DNA from: Chloroflexi bacterium 44-23
Lineage (GTDB): Bacteria > Chloroflexota > Anaerolineae > Anaerolineales > Anaerolineaceae
Direction of reading: 5' to 3'
Assembly (NCBI GenBank): GCA_001899005.1
Contig: MKUW01000021.1
Coordinates: 124,001-188,000, forward strand
Length of the DNA: 64,000 bases
Part shown: one piece after another, positions 57,953 to 64,000 of the stretch
Position numbering within the stretch: the first letter of the stretch is position 1
How the letters are laid out: the number at the start of each line of letters is the position of its first letter
Made by a program: the position numbers and the translations under genes
Notes under the pieces: model-generated
Seen by the model: the letters and a program-made list of their open reading frames with translations, nothing else
The model's database searches: none
Told to the model about the DNA's origin: nothing

Positions 57953-59155
57953 ATGAAAAAAATCATCATATTTACGTTAACAATATTCACCCTCATCTTT
58001 TCTGTGTTTCCTGTGAATGCTGAGAATACCAGGCGACAGGCTGTGGTCTATTACAACGAAGCTTGTGATGAATGCGCCACCTATATCAATGGGGAATTGC
58101 AGGAAATCTTCCTTGTCAATAATGTGGAGATGATTCGAAAGGACTACATCAACCAGCGCGAAAACAGGGCTGAATTGAATCAAAAGAACGATTCCCTGGG
58201 AGTGCCACTTGAGCTACAAAGTCACCTGGTCACCTTCATCGACAATGGTCAAATAATTTTGCAGGGTGAGCCACCCCGTAAAGTGGTCGAGGACTTATTG
58301 TCTGCTCAAGGTATGCCCGAGAAAATTTTGATTTACAGCGAAGAGGGCGAGAGCGATGGATACAAGGTTTGGGCGTTTGCTGGACCCGTGCAGACTTATG
58401 GAGTCAATGAACCTATCATTACCTACTTGACCTGGTTTGAGGCAAACCAAGCGTCTTTTGATAGCGCAAGCATCGTTGGGGTCAAAAGCAAGCTGCTTCC
58501 GGCTGTTCTATTAACCGGGCTTGTGGACGGGATCAACCCCTGTGCGATGGCGATTCTGCTCTTTTTTATCACGTTTTTATTTACGATCCGAAAAAGACGG
58601 GCAGCCATTGCCCGCATGGGGCTGGTTTATATTGCCTGCGTCTATATCGTTTATTTTCTGGTAGGTCTGGGATTACTTCGCGCGACAACTCTTGTGCAAG
58701 GCCATTGGCTGGGTCAATTTGGGGCAGCCCTGCTTATCCTATTTGGAGTAACAAACCTACTTGGTGCTTTGTTTCCAAAATTCCCAATTCGGTTGGAAGT
58801 GCCAGAAATTGGCAAAGAGGGGCTTAAAAATTGGATGTATCGCGCGACATTGCCCGCTACTATTGTATTAGGCACCCTGATGGGACTGGAAAGTTTTCCT
58901 TGCTCGGGGGGACCGTATGTCGCTATTTTAGGGTTACTGGGCAGCCAGACGAGTTTCTGGGAAGGCTTTGGTTACCTGGCACTCTATAACCTGATGTTTA
59001 TTATGCCGCTGGTTATCATCTTGATTCTTGCCTTAAATCCGGTTATGGGGGCAAAGATTCAAGCGTGGGAAAGATCATCATCTCATAAGGTTCGCGGGAT
59101 CACGGGTGGGGTGATGGCGCTCATTGGGTTAGCACTTTTGATCTGGGTTCTTTAA
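57953..59155 (+). CDS. DsbD/CcdA-like membrane protein with N-terminal thioredoxin-like region
   Basis: AVVYYNEACDECATYI; LVDGINPCAMAILLFFITFLF; ESFPCSGGPYVAIL. Confidence 0.8.
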   Translation: MKKIIIFTLTIFTLIFSVFPVNAENTRRQAVVYYNEACDECATYINGELQEIFLVNNVEMIRKDYINQRENRAELNQKNDSLGVPLELQSHLVTFIDNGQIILQGEPPRKVVEDLLSAQGMPEKILIYSEEGESDGYKVWAFAGPVQTYGVNEPIITYLTWFEANQASFDSASIVGVKSKLLPAVLLTGLVDGINPCAMAILLFFITFLFTIRKRRAAIARMGLVYIACVYIVYFLVGLGLLRATTLVQGHWLGQFGAALLILFGVTNLLGALFPKFPIRLEVPEIGKEGLKNWMYRATLPATIVLGTLMGLESFPCSGGPYVAILGLLGSQTSFWEGFGYLALYNLMFIMPLVIILILALNPVMGAKIQAWERSSSHKVRGITGGVMALIGLALLIWVL

Positions 59156-59175
59156 AATTTACTGAAATAGGAGTT

Positions 59176-59874
59176 GTGATGTCTAGAAAATATTTAAAAA
59201 CAACCAATCGTTCGAAAAAATCACCAAGGAGGGTTAACTGGTGGATTCTTGGTGTCTTGAGCATAATCCTTGTAGCGGCTATTGCTACAATAGTGATGCA
59301 ACAAAACCGGAATAATATCGATCCAGTAGCAATTGCACCAATTGAAATCAGCCAAGATAAAAGCCTAGGAAGTGCAGACGCTCCGGTTATTGTCGTTGAG
59401 TATGGGGACTACCAGTGCCCAGCATGCGGGCGGTTCGCAGAGACAGTCAAACCTCAAATTGTAGAAGAATTCGTAAATTCAGGGCAGGTTCGTTTCGTTT
59501 TCCGGAGTTTCCAGTTCATTGGGGAAGAATCACAGTGGGCGGCTGAGGCGGCGGAATGCGCTAATGAACAAGGAAAGTTCTGGGATTATTACGAAAAATT
59601 GTATTCGTCACAAGCTGGTGAGAACGCTGGAGCATTCAATAAGGAAAACCTGGAAGGATTTGCAGCCGAGTTAGGTTTGCAGACTGAGCAATTCAACCAA
59701 TGTCTGGCATCGGATAAATACACCGAAAAAGTAAAATCAGAAACCTTGGAGGCGCAAAACCTTGGACTTCGCGGGACGCCTGCGCTGCTAGTGAACGGAA
59801 TATTTGTGGAAGGCGGCAGTCAATATGATATTCTAAGCCAAAGTATAATAGAGGCGCTCTCTAAATCCAAGTAG
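59176..59874 (+). CDS. DsbA-like thioredoxin-fold protein
   Basis: VEYGDYQCPACGRFAETVKPQIVEEF; cis-Pro LRGTPALLVNGIFVEGG. Confidence 0.92.
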   Translation: MMSRKYLKTTNRSKKSPRRVNWWILGVLSIILVAAIATIVMQQNRNNIDPVAIAPIEISQDKSLGSADAPVIVVEYGDYQCPACGRFAETVKPQIVEEFVNSGQVRFVFRSFQFIGEESQWAAEAAECANEQGKFWDYYEKLYSSQAGENAGAFNKENLEGFAAELGLQTEQFNQCLASDKYTEKVKSETLEAQNLGLRGTPALLVNGIFVEGGSQYDILSQSIIEALSKSK

Positions 59875-59898
59875 ACATTGATTTACACCGGGTACTCT

Positions 59899-59979
59899 AG
59901 TCCTGGGTGGTTTTCAAGCCTTTGAGGTATCAAGCAGTTGGCAATTTTCTGCTTCAGAAGGTAGATTATACCCAGGACT
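59899..59979. repeat. Inverted repeat between convergent genes
   Basis: AGTCCTGGGT (59899-59908) and ACCCAGGACT (59970-59979), perfect 10-bp arms, 61-bp spacer. Confidence 0.6.
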
Positions 59980-60000
59980 GTTCTTTGTCATTTTTGTACT

Positions 60001-60642
60001 TTACAAGCTGATATTTGGTTTCTTCAGCAGGATTACTCGATATTGCCCATGAAGCATTGCGGATTCATCGATCACTATAATCGCTTCAGGGATAATCTTC
60101 GCCATTTCTCCGAATCTTCGGTTAGGATCGGTTCCCAATTGACGGATTAGCCCACCCAGCAAGCCGCGGGAGAATGTCAGCCTTGAGTGATCGGGAAGAA
60201 ATTTGTCGAATATAGCGATTCGTCCGCCTGGGCGCAGCACTCGCCAGGCCTCCTGCAGGCATTTTTTCCCATCCGGTACAACCGAGAGGATCAGGTTCAG
60301 CAGAACCGTATCAAAGGAACTGTCAGGAAATTGCAGCGTTTGAGCATCCATCTCCATCAATTTTAGCCCTTCGTACGATTTCCTTTTGGCTTCTGAAAGC
60401 ATCGCCGGACTGATTTCGGTACCGGTCACTTGTACGCCTGAAGGAATATACGCTAGATCCAACCCTGTTCCAATACCTGGAATAAGAAGATAATCCCCTG
60501 GCTGGAGACTAAGGAGGTCTACGGAACGTTGGCGGGCTTTCTTCATAACGTTACCAAATAAACGATCATATATCGGGGCGTATATTGGATACACGGATTG
60601 ATTGACTGGATTGCTCATGTCACTTCCCTTGGTTCGATGCAA
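60001..60642 (-). CDS. SAM-dependent methyltransferase
   Basis: LIPGIGTGLDLAYIPSGVQVTGTEISPAML; FDTVLLNLILSVVPD. Confidence 0.9.
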   Translation of the reverse strand: MHRTKGSDMSNPVNQSVYPIYAPIYDRLFGNVMKKARQRSVDLLSLQPGDYLLIPGIGTGLDLAYIPSGVQVTGTEISPAMLSEAKRKSYEGLKLMEMDAQTLQFPDSSFDTVLLNLILSVVPDGKKCLQEAWRVLRPGGRIAIFDKFLPDHSRLTFSRGLLGGLIRQLGTDPNRRFGEMAKIIPEAIIVIDESAMLHGQYRVILLKKPNISL

Positions 60643-60702
60643 AACTTATGAAAGGTCTTATCGTACATAGGTCACCTGTAAAAATCCGACTAATTTAATC
60701 TT

Positions 60703-63108
60703 TTAGTTGCGAATCTGGTATCTCAACAAGCGTAATGCGTTTATCACAACCAGGATCGTGCTTCCCTCATGCGCCACCACCGCCCAACTGAGCTGAACCA
60801 AACCGGATACCGAGGTCACTATCAGCAGAGCAATGACTCCCAACGAAATGACCAAATTCTGTTGGATTATCATCCGACTGGCACGGCTTAAGCCTACAGC
60901 AAATGGCAGCTTACCTAAATCGTCAGCCATCAATGCCACATCCGCCGTTTCAAGAGCTACGGCTGTCCCCGCTCCTCCCATGGCAATTCCAACTGTAGCT
61001 GTTGCGAGCGCGGGCGCATCATTTACCCCGTCTCCGATCATGGCAACTGCCCCATACTCTTTTTGCAAACGTTGAATAGTTCCCAACTTGTCTTCTGGCA
61101 GTAACTCTGCTTCAATGTCGGTGACTCCAACTTCTTGAGCAATTTGTTGTGCTACTTTTTGATTATCTCCGGTGAGCATAATTAAGTGCTTAACGCCCAG
61201 GTTACGCAACCGTGACAAAACCTCAGCAACGCCAGGCCGTGCAACATCTGATAATCCCAAAACCCCTAGAAATGTGCCATTCCGGCTAAGCGTCATCGTT
61301 GTCCGGCCTGAGTTTTCCAGTTGAGTCACTGTTTGCTGAATGGTAGTATCAATGACTATTCCATCGTTTTCTTCAAATAGTTTGAGTGAGCCAATCCATA
61401 CCGGCTGACCCTCCACTTGACTGCGTACGCCTCGACCTGGAATATTCTCTAAACCGTTCGCTAAAGGAAGCGTCAGATTTCGTTCTTTTGCTGCTTTCAC
61501 GATCGCTAATGCTAACGGATGGCTGGACTGTTGTTCAACAGCCCCTGCCAAACGCAGGACATCATCTGGTTGTGACCCATTGAAGGGAATGACATTGGTA
61601 ACCTGAAATTTGCCCATTGTGAGGGTTCCAGTTTTGTCAAAGGCTATTGCGTTCAGTCGCCCTAAGTTTTCAAGATGGACTCCACCTTTAATTAATACAC
61701 CGTTACGCGCTGCCTGCGCAATCCCGGCCAGCACTGTGGCTGGTGTACCGATAGCCAAAGCACAGGGTGAAGCCGCGACCAAAAGCAGCATAGCTCGATA
61801 AAAACTTTCGGAGAATGGCATCCAACCAACAATAGGTGGAAAAACTGCAACGAGCACAACCAAAACTAACACAATTGGAACAAAACGGGCGGTAAATCGA
61901 TCAGTGAACTGCTGCGTTGGGCTTTGCTGACCTTGCGCCTCTGATACCATTTTCATGACTCGGCTTAAAGTATTATCTTTCGCAAGCCGAGTGATTTTTA
62001 CTTCCAGCGCAGCTTCCTGGTTAATTGTCCCAGTAAAAACTTCATCACCAACGTTCTTCTGTACTGGGACTGATTCTCCAGTAATGGGGCTCTGATCAAC
62101 GGCACTCTCACCCAGAGAAACTACCCCGTCCACTGGAATACGGTCACCAGGTCGGACAACAACCATATCACCAATGATAAGTTGGTCGACAGGTTCTTCC
62201 ATGATTTGGTCTCCGCGCCTGACACGCGCAGTCTTGGGCATCAGTTCACCCAACGCGCTGATAGCATTACGCGCCCGGCCTAAAGCATAATGCTCGCCGG
62301 CATGCCCCAACCCAAATAGAAAGAGTAGGAAAGCGCCTTCTGCCCAGGCACCCAAGAAAGCTGCTCCTACTGCTGCCGCCAGCATTAAGACATCTGTATC
62401 AAACTTACCCCGAAGTAGTGCCGGGATGGCATGATGCGAGATATCGTAGCCACTGGCAGCATAAGAAAGAATAAACAAAATCAGTGCGGCGTTTGTTGGT
62501 AAGCCAAAAAATTGCTCCCCAGCCCAACCTATAAGGAGAAATAAACCGCCAGTTGCAATCAGAAATATTGTCCAGCGCTCCTGGAGCCAGTGAGGTAAGA
62601 AGGATGGTGCAGTACCGTGATCATGCTCATGCGCTTCCCCTTCTTCTTTGACCATTGCTTGGATTACAGGTCGGGCACCAAAGCGGCGCATGGTACGTTG
62701 GATCTGTTCCAGGGAAACGACTTTCGTATCAAAGGCGACAATTGCCAGTCCTGCAGCATAACTCACGCTGGCATGGAGCATCCCATCCATGCCTTCGAGC
62801 TCCTTGGCGATCATGGTTGCTGAATCAGCGCTGTCAAGTCCTGTAAGGGGAATTTGCTCGTGGTGGTAACCATTGCTCAATTCCGATCCAGCCTCCTCAG
62901 CAATACGTTTGATTGCTGCTAATGAAATCAAGTTTGGATCATAATGGATACATAGATCAATGGGATCATGATCCAAATGCAGGTGTGTTTGGAGAATGCC
63001 TCTTTGGGACTGCAAGCGGGTCTGCAACCGGTCCATACAGTGATTGCAAACATCCTGAATTTCTGGCAGCAACAAAGGCAGTGAGATTTCCACCGTTTTT
63101 TCTATCAT
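60703..63108 (-). CDS. Zn/Cd-type P1B ATPase
   Basis: [41 protein letters not shown]; internal ATG 63108 preferred. Confidence 0.9.
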   Translation of the reverse strand: MIEKTVEISLPLLLPEIQDVCNHCMDRLQTRLQSQRGILQTHLHLDHDPIDLCIHYDPNLISLAAIKRIAEEAGSELSNGYHHEQIPLTGLDSADSATMIAKELEGMDGMLHASVSYAAGLAIVAFDTKVVSLEQIQRTMRRFGARPVIQAMVKEEGEAHEHDHGTAPSFLPHWLQERWTIFLIATGGLFLLIGWAGEQFFGLPTNAALILFILSYAASGYDISHHAIPALLRGKFDTDVLMLAAAVGAAFLGAWAEGAFLLFLFGLGHAGEHYALGRARNAISALGELMPKTARVRRGDQIMEEPVDQLIIGDMVVVRPGDRIPVDGVVSLGESAVDQSPITGESVPVQKNVGDEVFTGTINQEAALEVKITRLAKDNTLSRVMKMVSEAQGQQSPTQQFTDRFTARFVPIVLVLVVLVAVFPPIVGWMPFSESFYRAMLLLVAASPCALAIGTPATVLAGIAQAARNGVLIKGGVHLENLGRLNAIAFDKTGTLTMGKFQVTNVIPFNGSQPDDVLRLAGAVEQQSSHPLALAIVKAAKERNLTLPLANGLENIPGRGVRSQVEGQPVWIGSLKLFEENDGIVIDTTIQQTVTQLENSGRTTMTLSRNGTFLGVLGLSDVARPGVAEVLSRLRNLGVKHLIMLTGDNQKVAQQIAQEVGVTDIEAELLPEDKLGTIQRLQKEYGAVAMIGDGVNDAPALATATVGIAMGGAGTAVALETADVALMADDLGKLPFAVGLSRASRMIIQQNLVISLGVIALLIVTSVSGLVQLSWAVVAHEGSTILVVINALRLLRYQIRN

Positions 63109-63208
63109 TGGTTTGTCCTTAATAAATCGTTCATCTTGAAAAGCGAAAGCACAATTAAAACCAGCCACGCTAAAAAATCGCCTGTTCATCACTAAATTGG
63201 GAGTTTTA

Positions 63209-63490
63209 CTATCGAATGGGAGGAGGAACGAAGACTGAAAGTTTACTTGTCCTGGGGAATTGCCAGTGGATAGGGTCAATCTTTACAAGTAATGCAATGA
63301 AAAACATTGTAGGGATTACACCCGAAATAATTCCGTAATGAATAGCTCCATTGCACGACCCCGAGTTTATTCCCAAGCTGTCCGAATGCCCAGGTTGTAA
63401 ATCGTGGAGAAAATGAAGACCTACGCTAAACATAATCAGTATTAATAGAAGGATAATAATGAGATTATGAGGAATCCGAATATTATTCAT
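63209..63490 (-). CDS. Small membrane protein, overlaps the ArsR gene end
   Basis: Start MNNIRIPHNLIIILLLILIMF; 8-bp overlap with the 63483 stop region. Confidence 0.5.
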   Translation of the reverse strand: MNNIRIPHNLIIILLLILIMFSVGLHFLHDLQPGHSDSLGINSGSCNGAIHYGIISGVIPTMFFIALLVKIDPIHWQFPRTSKLSVFVPPPIR

Positions 63491-63794
63491 GACAGACGTG
63501 GTCCAGACCACGTTTGAACAACTCGCTGATATGTTCATCATCTAAGGAGATAAATACCTTCCTGCCCTTTTTCCTTGCGCGTATCACGCGTTTGTCGCGC
63601 AAACCCCGAAGTTGATGTGAAATAGCGGATTTGCTCAACCCCATGGCTTGGACGAGATCGCCTACATTGACCTCACCAGCAACCAGGGCTGAAATGATCC
63701 TTACACGTGTCGGATCGCTCAAAGACTCAAATAGGCTGGCTACCCGTCCTGCTGTTTGTTCATCCACGCTGGATATATCACATTTATCTATCAT
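63483..63794 (-). CDS. ArsR/SmtB-family metal-responsive repressor
   Basis: CDISSVDEQTAGRVASLFESLSDPTRVRIISALVAGEVNVGDLVQAMGLSKSAISHQLRGLRDKRVI. Confidence 0.93.
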   Translation of the reverse strand: MIDKCDISSVDEQTAGRVASLFESLSDPTRVRIISALVAGEVNVGDLVQAMGLSKSAISHQLRGLRDKRVIRARKKGRKVFISLDDEHISELFKRGLDHVCHE

Positions 63795-63917
63795 AATAAC
63801 CTTATTGTTGAATAATTGCTCAACTAATGTTTAGTTTATTACAAAAAAGGCCGAATGTCAAGATAGATATTGTGATGCAAAAAGCAAAGTCCTTGTCATC
63901 AATAATTCCAATTGCTC

Positions 63918-63966
63918 TTGACAAATAGAAATGGATCGAATAATATATCATCGTATCATGATATAT
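63918..63966 (+). promoter_or_regulatory. Sigma70-like promoter overlapped by a palindromic operator; drives a gene starting at 63993
   Basis: TTGACA (63918-63923), 17-nt spacer, TAATAT (63941-63946); ATATATCAT-cgtatc-ATGATATAT (63943-63966); AGGAG then ATG at 63993. Confidence 0.75.
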
Positions 63967-64000
63967 AAATATAAAACGTCAGGAGTATTGGAATGCTAAA

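Noticed and set aside
1-64000. rRNA, tRNA and tmRNA genes
   Set aside because: No recognisable cloverleaf or rRNA core sequences seen by eye; a tRNAscan/Infernal run would be decisive

Overview
Bacterial window, gene-dense on both strands. I infer an anaerobic, Chloroflexota-like host, without a taxonomic test. Main content: copper/heavy-metal handling genes (three P1B-type ATPases, multicopper oxidase, cupredoxins, YHS and SHOCT proteins), thiol-redox genes (TlpA, CcdA, DsbA-like, rhodanese, DUF1573) and cytochrome c/CuA electron-transfer genes. There are also several two-component regulators, a 7.4-kb NRPS gene (C-A-T-E-C-T-TE), an archaeal-type GAPDH/aldolase pair, and a plasmid/ICE-like replication-partition block (~47.0-54.2 kb). 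The most notable observation is two genes apparently interrupted by an in-frame UGA at a redox-active Cys position. One is a DUF1573-like protein (UGA 23307-23309, C-U) and the other a rhodanese (UGA 55110-55112, C-T-U-P). In both, homologous coding sequence continues past the UGA and a hairpin with a loop G lies about 20-23 nt downstream, as expected for bacterial SECIS elements, so both are candidate selenoproteins. Other points: two CuA-motif proteins with no oxidase subunit I in view, a DnaA-N-domain initiator lacking AAA+ with iteron-like repeats in its own gene, a shared GCAA-NN-TTGC palindrome in several intergenic regions, and a few decaying genes. No rRNA, tRNA or CRISPR array was recognised. 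All family calls come from reading motifs, with no database search.
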